The position numbers were made by a program, and so were the translations under genes. 64,000 bases of DNA from Rhizobiaceae bacterium (GTDB taxonomy: Bacteria; Pseudomonadota; Alphaproteobacteria; Rhizobiales; Rhizobiaceae), in assembly GCA_014238155.1 (NCBI GenBank), contig JABABQ010000075.1, positions 1 to 64,000 on the forward strand. The letters are read 5' to 3'. The notes under the pieces are model-generated. The model was given only the letters and a program-made list of their open reading frames with translations, ran no database searches and was not told the origin of the DNA. Every line of letters begins with the position of its first letter. Position 1 is the stretch's first letter. Positions 1-7,221 of the stretch are shown in pieces.

Positions 1-132
1 ACAGATTTGTCGATACATAGCCAAGCAAAGTTGAGCGCCGTCGCAAGACAGCTCAACGAGCGACCTCGAAAAACGCTGGGATACGAAACTCCCGCTGAGC
101 GTTTCAATGCATGTGTTGCATCGACCCATTGA
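1..132 (+). CDS. IS30-family transposase, C-terminal end (cut by window edge)
   Basis: Frame 1 is open from the first base and ends at the TGA at 130-132 (43 residues). It reads through [18 protein letters not shown], the very conserved C-terminal signature of IS30-family DDE transposases. The 5' part and catalytic core lie outside the window, so whether the gene is intact cannot be judged. The right terminal inverted repeat should lie within the next 100-200 bases, but I cannot place it without the left end. Confidence 0.85.
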   Translation, partial: TDLSIHSQAKLSAVARQLNERPRKTLGYETPAERFNACVASTH

Positions 133-543
133 GACCGCCCCGCATTGCTGCCGTCTGATCCTCAAAATAGCTCACGCAATTGAATTACTGCTTTGGAGAA
201 ATTTCCTGCGGTCTACGAATAATGGCATGAGTTGGAAACTGCCCCACCTCCCCCTTCCCATATCCCTGCACTCCCGCTAGTCTGCGCACAGAGCCTGCGA
301 CACTCGCATGCTTCGGGGCGTAGTAACCTCTCCCAACGCGGCTGACATTGGCCGCAACAATGTCTCCTCAACCTTCGGGTCGGGGAGGCTTTGGCGCATG
401 TTCAGGAGCTTTCCCTCCGGGGAATAATCTAAAGGCCATCGCGATCGTCGTTGGGCGATTTACTAACTCCCTGACTACCAGAGGTTTTTCGCCGCTGCAG
501 CGCTCGCCGCCGCCGCAGCGATGCCTCCGGTAGTGATTTTTTG
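133..543. other. Gene-poor stretch between IS30 end and repeat copy 1
   Basis: About 410 bases without a convincing gene. Short open frames here lack ribosome binding sites and recognisable protein signatures. The first part should include the right end of the IS30 element. The end (about 490-525) is rich in CCGCCG/CTGCAG and leads into the first structured repeat. Confidence 0.4.
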
Positions 544-644
544 TTTGCGCTTAACAGCGCTTGCGCTCACGCAGGCGGGCTTTGCCCGCCGCTCCGCGGG
601 GGCGGCGCACGTGCGCCGGGCGGCTCTTCGCCGCCTTGCACGGG
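544..644 (+). repeat. Multi-hairpin repeat, copy 1
   Basis: GC-rich element made of consecutive small hairpins: GCGCT-TAAC-AGCGC (547-560), TGCG-CTCA-CGCA (562-573), GGCGGGC-TTT-GCCCGCC (574-590), a constant block GCTCCGCGGGGGCGG, the perfect palindrome GGCGCACGTGCGCC (604-617), and GGCGGC-TCTTC-GCCGCC (619-635). Three related copies follow within 900 bases. Stem sequences differ between copies while pairing is kept. It lies directly upstream of the small gene at 670. Confidence 0.8.
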
Positions 645-669
645 CTCGCGAGGGTTCGAGGGAGGTATC

Positions 670-1059
670 ATGGAAGATTACAGCATCTGGAAAGACCTGT
701 TCGACACGCTGCAGTCATTTCCAAACTGGCTGAAATTTGCGGCAATGCTGATTCCAGCCGCAACTCTCGTCACCATCACCCAGCAATTCTTTACCTACCG
801 ATTACGCCGCGCCGGGTTGGAGCGCGGACGCACGGATTCGCCGCGCTCGTCGCACTCGCCGCCGCATTCGCCGCCGTCGCCGCCGCCGGTAACGTCATTG
901 TCGCAGATGGCGTCGCCGGCGGTGCGGCAGGGGGACCCCGTATTGACGCGAGGCCAAACCTTCCCTCAAAGGCTGGCCCGTCAATCGGAGGTTCCCCTGC
1001 TTGATATTTCGGAGATTGAGGGGGTGGGAGATGGGAGTTCGACGCCGAGGGAGAACTGA
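670..1059 (+). CDS. Small membrane protein of unknown function
   Basis: 129 codons from an ATG preceded by GGGAGG about 5 bases upstream, which decides this start over an upstream in-frame codon. The N-terminus is acidic and amphipathic (MEDYSIWKDLFDTL), followed by a likely single membrane segment at about residues 20-40. The C-terminal half is low-complexity and rich in Ser, Pro and Arg, over DNA that is also GC-skewed, so a frameshift or repeat-derived tail is possible. The gene is flanked by direct copies of the hairpin repeat. I do not recognise a characterised family; small proteins with a similar N-terminus occur in Rhizobiales (recollection, unverified). Confidence 0.5.
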   Translation: MEDYSIWKDLFDTLQSFPNWLKFAAMLIPAATLVTITQQFFTYRLRRAGLERGRTDSPRSSHSPPHSPPSPPPVTSLSQMASPAVRQGDPVLTRGQTFPQRLARQSEVPLLDISEIEGVGDGSSTPREN

Positions 1060-1093
1060 ATTTGGCGCCGCGGTTTGGTTCGCGGGGGTTTTA

Positions 1094-1171
1094 TTTTGCG
1101 CTCACGCTGTCGGGCTTCGCCCTGCGCTCCGCGGGGGCGGCGCATGAGCGCCGGACGGCTTTTCGCCGTCT
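1094..1171 (+). repeat. Multi-hairpin repeat, copy 2
   Basis: Same orientation as copy 1. It shares GCGCTCACG, the constant GCTCCGCGGGGGCGG block and the same order of stems: GGGCTTCGCCC near 1112-1122, GGCGC-ATGA-GCGCC (1139-1152) and GACGGC-TTTTC-GCCGTC (1154-1170). The last stem differs from copy 1 by a G-C to A-T pair change on both arms, so pairing is retained. The first hairpin of copy 1 is missing. Confidence 0.75.
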
Positions 1172-1230
1172 CTACGGATGGTTCAGAGCTGGCCGTAATC
1201 ATCGATCGGCATATTCCACACCCACCGTAT

Positions 1231-1320
1231 CAGGCCGCGAAGAGCGGCCCGGTCGAAAGACCGCCCCCGCTGAGCGGCGGCAAAGCCGCCTGCGTGAGCG
1301 CAAGCGCTGTTAAGCGCGAA
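1231..1320 (-). repeat. Multi-hairpin repeat, copy 3 (inverted)
   Basis: Reverse-complement copy of the repeat at 544-644. Plus-strand hairpins are GGCCGC-GAAGA-GCGGCC (1233-1249), GGTC-GAAA-GACC (1251-1262), GGCGGC-AAA-GCCGCC (1276-1290) and a terminal GCGCTTAACAGCGC equivalent. Relative to copy 1, two stems carry paired changes on both arms. Confidence 0.78.
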
Positions 1321-1366
1321 CAAACCCAACCTCACCCAACATTCAAATCCATCTCAATGCCCGTAT

Positions 1367-1456
1367 CAGGCCGCGAAGAGCGGCCCGGTCGATAGACCGC
1401 CCCCGCGGAGCGGCGGCAAAGCCGCCTGCGTGAGCGCAAGCGCTGTTAAGCGCGAA
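1367..1456 (-). repeat. Multi-hairpin repeat, copy 4 (inverted)
   Basis: Nearly identical to copy 3 and in the same orientation. It differs mainly in one hairpin loop (GATA for GAAA) and one base in the constant block. The two inverted copies are spaced 136 bases start to start, and both begin inside the string CCCGTATCAGGCCGCG or a close variant. Confidence 0.78.
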
Positions 1457-1597
1457 CCAAACCGCGGCGGCACACTCCGAACACCCATTTACCCGCAAAC
1501 AACCCCCGCAAAACAAACATCTCACGCAAAATATAATCCCCGCAAACAACCCCCACCCCACATATTAGTGAAAGCTCGTCCAAATCCGGTTGATTAA

Positions 1598-1615
1598 GTT
1601 ATGTTATTACATTAC
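1598..1615. promoter_or_regulatory. Probable Zur (zinc uptake regulator) operator
   Basis: The 18-mer GTTATGTTATTACATTAC is an imperfect inverted repeat whose left half ATGTTAT matches the half-site of proteobacterial Zur boxes. It lies about 100 bases upstream of the DUF2796 gene, which heads a putative zinc-uptake operon, as expected for zinc-repressed transcription. The function is inferred from similarity to the motif and from context. Confidence 0.5.
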
Positions 1616-1713
1616 TGGTGGCGCTGCCTCGCTCTGTCAGCTTGATTGAATTGCCAACCAGTGCTGATGGGGCACCCGATGAAAACCCTGCCGCGTAAAA
1701 CACAAGGACACCA

Positions 1714-2250
1714 ATGAACATCTCAGTTAAAATACCGGTCTTGCTGGCGGCATTTTCCGTGCTGGCATTTGGCCCGACCGGCCTCCATGCCAGTGAGCGA
1801 AATCTGGACGCCCATGAACACGGTGTCAGCACGCTAAGACTGGCGCAGGAAGACAAAATTCTGCAGTTCGAGCTGGAAGCGCCTGGCGAAGACATTGTTG
1901 GTTTTGAGCACGCAGCTGAAAATGATCAACAGAAACTGGCCGTTGAAAACGCCCTGTCACAGCTGCAAAAACCGGAGGCAATTTTTATTCTGCCGGATGA
2001 CGCAGAATGCACGGCTTCCGACCAGCATGCAGAGTTCGAAACCGAGGAAGACCATGCCGGTTTTCATGTCACCTGGACGATGACCTGCGAAGAGCCGGTT
2101 AACGCAACATCCATGGAGGTTCGGTTTTTTAGTATTTTTCAGCGCGCAGAAGAGATAGAAGTGGAAGCCATAGGCAATGCGGGTCAAGCCGCCATGGAAG
2201 TTGAGAAGGATCAGACGAACGTGGACCTTTCACAGGCAATCGGTGGATGA
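1714..2250 (+). CDS. zrgA: ZrgA-like DUF2796 periplasmic zinc-uptake protein
   Basis: 178 residues with an N-terminal signal peptide ending near residue 26 (HASERN). The mature start carries HEHGVSTL and the segment EAPGEDIVGFEHA, both typical of DUF2796/ZrgA proteins. ZrgA is part of the zinc-regulated ZrgABCDE uptake system described in Vibrio. His, Glu, Asp and two late Cys residues could bind zinc. It is first in a four-gene operon and sits behind a Zur-like site; the next gene starts 7 bases after its stop. The family call is firm; zinc as substrate is inferred from the family and the operator. Confidence 0.8.
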   Translation: MNISVKIPVLLAAFSVLAFGPTGLHASERNLDAHEHGVSTLRLAQEDKILQFELEAPGEDIVGFEHAAENDQQKLAVENALSQLQKPEAIFILPDDAECTASDQHAEFETEEDHAGFHVTWTMTCEEPVNATSMEVRFFSIFQRAEEIEVEAIGNAGQAAMEVEKDQTNVDLSQAIGG

Positions 2251-2256
2251 CTTTCC

Positions 2257-3036
2257 ATGCCTAACGCCGCCGCCCCTGCCGATGCTACCGCCCCTGCCGA
2301 TGCTGCCGCCGCTGACGCCGCCGCCGCCGCCGCCGCAGCGGTATCCATCAAAAATCTCTTGTTTCGTTTCTCAAACAGCAACCAATCGTTTGCTCTGGAA
2401 ATCGGCTCACTGACCATTGAGAAGGGTGAGCGCGTGGCGCTTGTCGGGCCGTCGGGGTCCGGAAAATCCACGTTACTGGGGTTGATATGTGGTGTGCTGA
2501 CACCAAATGACGGCAGCATCTGGGTGCTTGGGCAACAGCTTGAAAACATGTCGGGCAGGCAGCGCGACAGGTTCCGGGCAGATACGCTTGGCGTCATTTT
2601 TCAGCAGCTCAACCTGCTGCCATACCTGTCGGTCCTGGACAACGTCATGCTGGCGCTGGAATTCTCACATCAGCGCCGGTTGAGCCCATCGCAAAAGCAG
2701 GAAAAGGCGCGCTATCTGCTGGAATGCCTTGGCCTTGGCGGCGCGGAACTGGCGGCGCAAAAGGCTTCACAATTATCAGTTGGGCAACAGCAACGGGTTG
2801 CAGCCGCCCGCGCCTTTGTTGGTACGCCACCGCTGATCATAGCCGACGAGCCGACCTCGGCTCTTGACGAAGACCGTCAATCGGAATTTCTCGATCTGCT
2901 GTTTTCGCAGCAACGGCAAACCGACGCCACGCTGTTGATGGTCACTCATAATAACAGGCTTGCAGCCCGGTTTGACCGTGTTTTGAACCTCACCGAATTG
3001 TGCGACCTCAACATCACCGAGGGCGCGGGCGCATGA
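2257..3036 (+). CDS. ABC transporter ATP-binding protein of Zrg-like zinc system
   Basis: 259 residues, LolD/MacB-type ATPase. Walker A GPSGSGKST is near residues 64-72, and Walker B plus D-loop is IIADEPTSALDE. The signature is LSVGQQQR, with Val for the usual first Gly, a variant also seen in DevA-like ATPases. The first 28 residues are an Ala/Asp/Pro low-complexity tract coded by GCC-rich repeats, including an imperfect 18-bp tandem repeat. No alternative start follows the tract, so it appears to be translated. It overlaps the permease gene by 4 bases (ATGA), so the two are probably translationally coupled. It should energise the FtsX-type permease. Confidence 0.85.
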   Translation: MPNAAAPADATAPADAAAADAAAAAAAAVSIKNLLFRFSNSNQSFALEIGSLTIEKGERVALVGPSGSGKSTLLGLICGVLTPNDGSIWVLGQQLENMSGRQRDRFRADTLGVIFQQLNLLPYLSVLDNVMLALEFSHQRRLSPSQKQEKARYLLECLGLGGAELAAQKASQLSVGQQQRVAAARAFVGTPPLIIADEPTSALDEDRQSEFLDLLFSQQRQTDATLLMVTHNNRLAARFDRVLNLTELCDLNITEGAGA

Positions 3037-4298
3037 TCATTCCAAGACTTGCCCTTCGGAGCTTGCGAAACCGGCGCATCACGGCGCTGCTGACCGTGCT
3101 TTCCATCACGCTTTCGGTTGTCATGCTTTTGGGTGTTGAGAAAATCCGCACCGGTGCCAAGACCAGTTTCCTCAATACAATTGCCGGAACCGACCTGATC
3201 GTTGGTGCGCGTGCCGGTGATGTCCAGTTGCTCCTTTATTCTGTCTTCAGAATTGGCGACGCGACAGCAAATATAAGCTGGCAGACCGTCGAGGATATCA
3301 GGGCTCGCCCGGAGGTGAAATGGGTTGTGCCCATCTCCCTGGGTGACAGTCACCGCGGATTTCGCGTGATGGGCACGTCGCCGGAATATTTCGATCATTA
3401 CCGGTATCGGCGCAATCAACCCCTTGAGTTTTCATCCGGTCAACGTTTTGACGATCTTTTTGAGGCGGTTATTGGCCATAAGGTGGCGCGGGAACTGGGC
3501 TATCAGGAAGGGTCCCAGATTGTTGTTGCACACGGGGCCGGGCGGGTGAGTCTGGGGGCAGATCATGGCGACAAACCGTTTCGGGTTTCCGGCATTCTCA
3601 AACCCACCGGCACCCCGGTTGACCGCACCGTCTATCTGAAGATGCAGGCGATAGAAGCCATTCATGTGGGTTGGGAAAGAGGATCGGCACCCCGGGGAAC
3701 TGATATTCGATCTGCCCAACAGGTTCGACAACTCGATCTGGCGCCCAAATCCGCCACCGCTCTATATGTCGGATTGAAGTCGCGGATGATGACGTTCTCA
3801 TTGCAACGCTGGGTCAACACATATTCGCAGGAAGCCATCAGTGCGATATTACCGGGCGTCGCCTTTGCCCAGTTATGGAAGATATTGGGCAACGTTGAAC
3901 TGGCGCTTCTGGCCATATCGGCCATGGTGGTTGTTACAGCCTTGCTCGGCATGGTCACGTCAGTGCTCGGATCGCTCAACGAACGGCGGCGCGAAATGGC
4001 GATCCTGCGATCGGTCGGCGCTCGTCCGGCGCATATTTTTGGCCTGCTGATTTCAGAAGCTGCTGCGCTTGTCGTCACTGGAATTTGTTTGGGCATAATT
4101 GTCAGCTTCAGTATATTATACTTTGGCCGATCGATGATTGAGGAACAGATGGGATTGGCTCTGGAACTCAAACTGGCAACGGCATTGGAGGCCAAATTAT
4201 TGTTGGCCATATTTGTCGGCGGTATGATTGCCTCAATTGTGCCGGCAATGCGTGCCTATCAACTGTCTTTGTCAGACGGACTTACAATCAGAACTTGA
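3033..4298 (+). CDS. FtsX/MacB-type ABC permease of Zrg-like zinc system
   Basis: 421 residues from the ATG overlapping the ATPase stop; an upstream in-frame start is unlikely because of this coupling. There is one N-terminal membrane segment (about 15-35), then a large periplasmic domain, then three C-terminal segments with the FtsX signature around RRREMAILRSVGARPAHIF. This layout is that of MacB/LolC-type permeases, which work on periplasmic or membrane-anchored cargo rather than forming a classical import channel. In Zrg systems the ATPase and permease are thought to assist zinc acquisition with the periplasmic partners. Confidence 0.85.
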   Translation: MIIPRLALRSLRNRRITALLTVLSITLSVVMLLGVEKIRTGAKTSFLNTIAGTDLIVGARAGDVQLLLYSVFRIGDATANISWQTVEDIRARPEVKWVVPISLGDSHRGFRVMGTSPEYFDHYRYRRNQPLEFSSGQRFDDLFEAVIGHKVARELGYQEGSQIVVAHGAGRVSLGADHGDKPFRVSGILKPTGTPVDRTVYLKMQAIEAIHVGWERGSAPRGTDIRSAQQVRQLDLAPKSATALYVGLKSRMMTFSLQRWVNTYSQEAISAILPGVAFAQLWKILGNVELALLAISAMVVVTALLGMVTSVLGSLNERRREMAILRSVGARPAHIFGLLISEAAALVVTGICLGIIVSFSILYFGRSMIEEQMGLALELKLATALEAKLLLAIFVGGMIASIVPAMRAYQLSLSDGLTIRT

Positions 4299-4306
4299 TC
4301 GGGAAA

Positions 4307-4873
4307 ATGCAGATGAAATCACTTCAATTATTAGCAGGCGTGATTGCGATACTGGTGTTTGCTGCATTTTCGGCAAATGCGGCACCCAAGATTATTACAT
4401 GGGCGGATCTCGTCCCACCCAACAGCAATGCGCCGACGATCGATTTCGGCAAGTTCACCAAGCCCAAAGGCATGCCCAGTCTGTCCGAATTCGGTGGCTC
4501 GCGGGAAGATCTGAACGAATATGTCGACAGCATGGAATTCATGCGCCAGATGCAGCCACAGGATGGTGACGCGCTGGCGACGAACCTGAATGGTCTGGAA
4601 GTCAAAATTGCTGGCTATGTCACGCCGCTTTCCTTTGAGGGAGAAAAGGTCGTTGATTTTCTGTTCGTCCCCTATCTTGGTGCCTGCATCCATGTACCAC
4701 CACCGGCCGCCAACCAGATTGTTTATGTGGAGAATGCGATGGGCCTGAGTGTTTCGGAACTTTACGATCCCGTTTGGTTGATAGGAACACTGAAGGCGAC
4801 GCCCGTTTCAACGCTTGTCGCTAATGTTGGCTACATCATAACAGATGCAGATATTGAGCCGTATACGGAATAA
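4307..4873 (+). CDS. DUF3299 exported protein of Zrg-like zinc system
   Basis: About 188 residues with a clear signal peptide (cleavage after SANA). It has the DUF3299 core: KIAGYVTPL followed by FLFVPYLGACIHVPPP and NQIVYVE. The conserved Cys and His in GACIHVPPP could bind metal. A TTG at 4295 overlaps the permease stop (TTGA) and ATGs lie at 4307 and 4313, so the exact start is open. DUF3299 genes regularly accompany DUF2796 and FtsX-type ABC genes in Zrg loci. It is last in the operon. Confidence 0.8.
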   Translation: MQMKSLQLLAGVIAILVFAAFSANAAPKIITWADLVPPNSNAPTIDFGKFTKPKGMPSLSEFGGSREDLNEYVDSMEFMRQMQPQDGDALATNLNGLEVKIAGYVTPLSFEGEKVVDFLFVPYLGACIHVPPPAANQIVYVENAMGLSVSELYDPVWLIGTLKATPVSTLVANVGYIITDADIEPYTE

Positions 4874-5009
4874 CGGACTTCTGCAAAATGCGGTCTGTCT
4901 GATCAAGACTGCAGTTGTTCCGTGACAGACATGGTCAACCATGGGCGCATTGGAGATTCCATTTAAACGAGAACGGTTCTAGACCCAGAAATGGTGCTAT
5001 GATCCAGTC

Positions 5010-5477
5010 ATGGCCCAAACATTCGATCCTGAACAAATACTTCAACTTCCGCTGATGGCAAATCTGGCCACCGCAAGTCGCGATGGTCCCCGCAATGCGC
5101 CGGTCTGGTTTATTTGGGAGAATAGGGCTCTGTGGCTATTGAGTTCAAAGAACAGCAAATCTGTTATACGCCTGCACGACGACCCCAAATGTGCAGTAGA
5201 AATCGTCCATTATGACAATATCAAGGGCATCCTATTGCACCTGGGACTGCGCGGTGAGGCATCCATAGAACCCAGTTCATCAAACCGATTCAGGCGCCTT
5301 TTGACCAAATATCTTGGTGAAGATGAATCATCCTGGAATGAATGGTTCGTTGAGAACATTGCGCGTATCGACGATCCATCAACCCGGATGATCAAGTTGA
5401 TTCCAAGCAGTATTTTTACCAACAACGTTTCTTTTTTTCGAACCGGTCCGGAGCTTGCATGGCCTGATGGGTTGTGA
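5010..5477 (+). CDS. Pyridoxamine 5'-phosphate oxidase-like FMN-binding protein
   Basis: 155 residues with the split-barrel fold signature: MANLATASRDGPRNAPVWF at the N-terminus and LWLLSSKNSKSVIRLHDDPK, typical of PNPOx/F420-type flavin reductases. The substrate is unknown; such small proteins bind FMN, F420 or haem and act as homodimers. It stands alone on the plus strand after the zinc operon. Confidence 0.7.
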   Translation: MAQTFDPEQILQLPLMANLATASRDGPRNAPVWFIWENRALWLLSSKNSKSVIRLHDDPKCAVEIVHYDNIKGILLHLGLRGEASIEPSSSNRFRRLLTKYLGEDESSWNEWFVENIARIDDPSTRMIKLIPSSIFTNNVSFFRTGPELAWPDGL

Positions 5478-5506
5478 ACTGCAGCATCAGTCATCGTTCG
5501 CGTTGA

Positions 5507-5725
5507 TTAAAGCCCACTCATGTCTTTCACAAATTGAACGACTGCTGAGACACCAATCATGTTTGACAGGACTGTAAAAATCACCGGTTGATTCTGACGC
5601 GCCTTGTCGGCGTCGCGGCCCATGGTATCCAGATCGACACCGACATAGGGCGCCAGGTCTTGCTTGTTTATGATCAACAGATCGGATCGGGCAATCGCGG
5701 CGCCCTTGTCGATGAGGTTCGTCAG
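5507..5725 (-). pseudogene. ureG: ureG 3' fragment (urease accessory GTPase)
   Basis: Reading the minus strand from about 5725 gives about 70 codons ending at a TAA (5507-5509). They contain ARSDLLIINKQDLAPYVG, close to the C-terminal GTP-binding region of UreG (usually TRSDLLVINKTDLAPYVG), then VIFTVLSNMIGVSAVVQFV, which aligns with the UreG end. The N-terminal P-loop part is absent, and no other urease gene is nearby. The IS3 remnant begins where similarity ends, so the element probably disrupted the gene. HypB-family GTPases are the alternative but fit less well. Confidence 0.65.
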
Positions 5726-5727
5726 GT

Positions 5728-5985
5728 CTGGAAAGTGTCAGTTCGCAAGGCCTGCAGTGCTTTGCGGGTTGATCGATCCCTCTACATCAACAAATCGAAA
5801 TGCGGCGATCAGGCTGCCGGGAAGCATCTGATCACGGAGATCTGCGAGACACGTGAACGCGCACTGGTTCATGAGCTTTGACGATGCGCGGCAAAAACTG
5901 GAAGCCTGGCGTAGAGACTATAATACGCAAAGACCACACAGCGGCATCGGCAACAACCCGCCAATGTCGCTGATAAACTGCTCCA
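5728..5985 (+). pseudogene. IS3-family transposase ORFB remnant with internal deletion
   Basis: One frame reads VRKACSALRVDRSLY and later ITEICETR, the start of the IS3-family integrase-type transposase. About 10 codons on, in another frame, it reads NAHWFMSFDDARQKLEAWR and YNTQRPHSGIGNNPP, the C-terminal signature. The catalytic DDE core between them, about 150 residues, is missing. This is a relic, not a functional element. Confidence 0.75.
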
Positions 5986-6288
5986 AAAGTGATGCGACAC
6001 CCTGGGCAATATCCCCGAAAAACCTCCAGCCATGCGGCCCAATATTGGGGAGCAGTTCAAGGTGCCAGAATCTGATTCAAATAGTTGCCCAGACATCGGG
6101 GCTGGACAGGGGCAATATGTTGTTACTAAAAAGAGAGAAGATCGAATTCCAGAGGTAGAATGTTTCGATTGCGATGTGTCTTTGTGTTTAGCGAAGCAAA
6201 TGTTGTGAAGATGATCGTGATTATGAATATATTTTAGACATTTCTATGAATGATGACTTGAATTGCACAATATCGGAGTATTGCGGAC

Positions 6289-7191
6289 ATGGCCCACGAC
6301 CATAGTTCACAGGGTCATGTTCGCGGAGCAGGTAATGAACGCGCCATTGCAATCGCGGCGCTAATTACCGGTTCGTATATGTTCGCCGAGGTAATTGGTG
6401 GTCTGGCATCTGGGTCGCTCGCATTGCTGGCAGATGCAGGCCACATGCTTAGTGATTTTGTGTCGCTTGTTTTGGCGTGGTTGGCTTTCCGTCTTGCGCG
6501 TAGACCCGCAGATTGGCGTAGAACCTATGGCTACGACCGTTTTTCTGTGCTTGCGGCATTCGTAAATGGAATTACCCTGTTTGTAATTGCGGGGTGGATT
6601 TGCTTCGAGGCTTATAAACGTTTTGACCAGCCGGTCGAAGTTCTCGGTGGGCTGATGTTGTGGGTTGCTCTGGGTGGACTTGTTGCCAACATCCTGTCGT
6701 TTTGGGTGCTCTCTCGACAGGAGAGTGATAATTTAAATGTCCGAGCTGCTCTATTGCATGTCGCCGGAGATTTGTTGGGATCAGTCGGCGCACTCATCGC
6801 ATCTATAGTCATCATCTTTACAGGATGGATGCCAATTGATCCTCTACTTTCGGTTCTCGTAGCGCTGATAATCCTTCGCTCCGCCTGGCGTGTAGTAAAA
6901 GAGAGTGGCCACATATTGTTAGAAGGTGCCCCAAAGGGTTTTGATTCCAAAGAAGTGGCTGGCGCCATCATTGCTGAAATACCCGGTATTACGGATGTGC
7001 GACATATCCATGCCTGGTCGATAACGCAGGAGCGTGCAATGGTGACAATGGAAATTACGGTCGGCACTGATTTGAGCACCCTGCAGGCAAAAAAATCGGT
7101 AAAAAAACTGCTGGAGGAAAAGTTCAGCGTAGAGCACACAACGGTCGAAGTAAGTCGGCTGTTGTCTGCTGAGAATGAGAGTTCCAAGTGA
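6289..7191 (+). CDS. Cation diffusion facilitator metal exporter (ZitB/CzcD type)
   Basis: 300 residues with six predicted membrane helices and a cytoplasmic C-terminal domain. The zinc-site pattern HxxxD is present in helix 2 (ADAGHMLSD; Asp49, His52, Asp56) and helix 5 (LLHVAGD; His157, Asp161), which favours Zn2+ (or Co2+) proton antiport. The His-rich start (MAHDHSSQGH) is usual for the family. A GGAG-like site precedes the ATG. The next gene starts 30 bases downstream, suggesting a small metal-homeostasis operon. Confidence 0.88.
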   Translation: MAHDHSSQGHVRGAGNERAIAIAALITGSYMFAEVIGGLASGSLALLADAGHMLSDFVSLVLAWLAFRLARRPADWRRTYGYDRFSVLAAFVNGITLFVIAGWICFEAYKRFDQPVEVLGGLMLWVALGGLVANILSFWVLSRQESDNLNVRAALLHVAGDLLGSVGALIASIVIIFTGWMPIDPLLSVLVALIILRSAWRVVKESGHILLEGAPKGFDSKEVAGAIIAEIPGITDVRHIHAWSITQERAMVTMEITVGTDLSTLQAKKSVKKLLEEKFSVEHTTVEVSRLLSAENESSK

Positions 7192-7221
7192 TATTTCGAA
7201 CCACCAAGTTGGAATTGCTGA

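Larger units (their letters stand above)
1060..1713. other. Gene-poor stretch with three repeat copies and zrg promoter region
   Basis: Some 650 bases without a supported gene. It holds one direct and two inverted copies of the hairpin repeat (1094-1171, 1231-1320, 1367-1456), a 16-bp direct repeat CCCGCAAACAACCCCC at 1492-1507 and 1539-1554, and a Zur-like operator (1598-1615) ahead of the zinc operon. Open frames here follow the repeats and look like shadows. Confidence 0.6.
5478..6288. other. Decayed stretch with ureG and IS3 remnants, then CDF promoter
   Basis: 811 bases without an intact gene. It holds a minus-strand ureG 3' fragment (5507-5725) and a plus-strand IS3 transposase remnant with a large internal deletion (5728-5985). 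From about 5990 to 6160 an open frame continues without recognisable similarity. From about 6160 the DNA becomes AT-rich and carries the promoter region of the metal exporter gene. Confidence 0.6.

Noticed and set aside
541-669. Upstream extension of the small gene at 670
   Set aside because: It runs through the hairpin repeat, has no ribosome site, and the ATG at 670 has GGAGG at the right distance.
1231-1456. CRISPR array
   Set aside because: Only two same-orientation units about 90 bases long with internal hairpins; no regular short repeats with unique spacers and no cas genes.
1062-1561. Several open frames on both strands
   Set aside because: They follow the repeat copies, share repeat-derived peptide strings and lack ribosome sites or family motifs.
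5588-5720. Plus-strand open frame ahead of the IS3 relic
   Set aside because: It is the antisense of the ureG fragment, which carries the recognisable protein signature.
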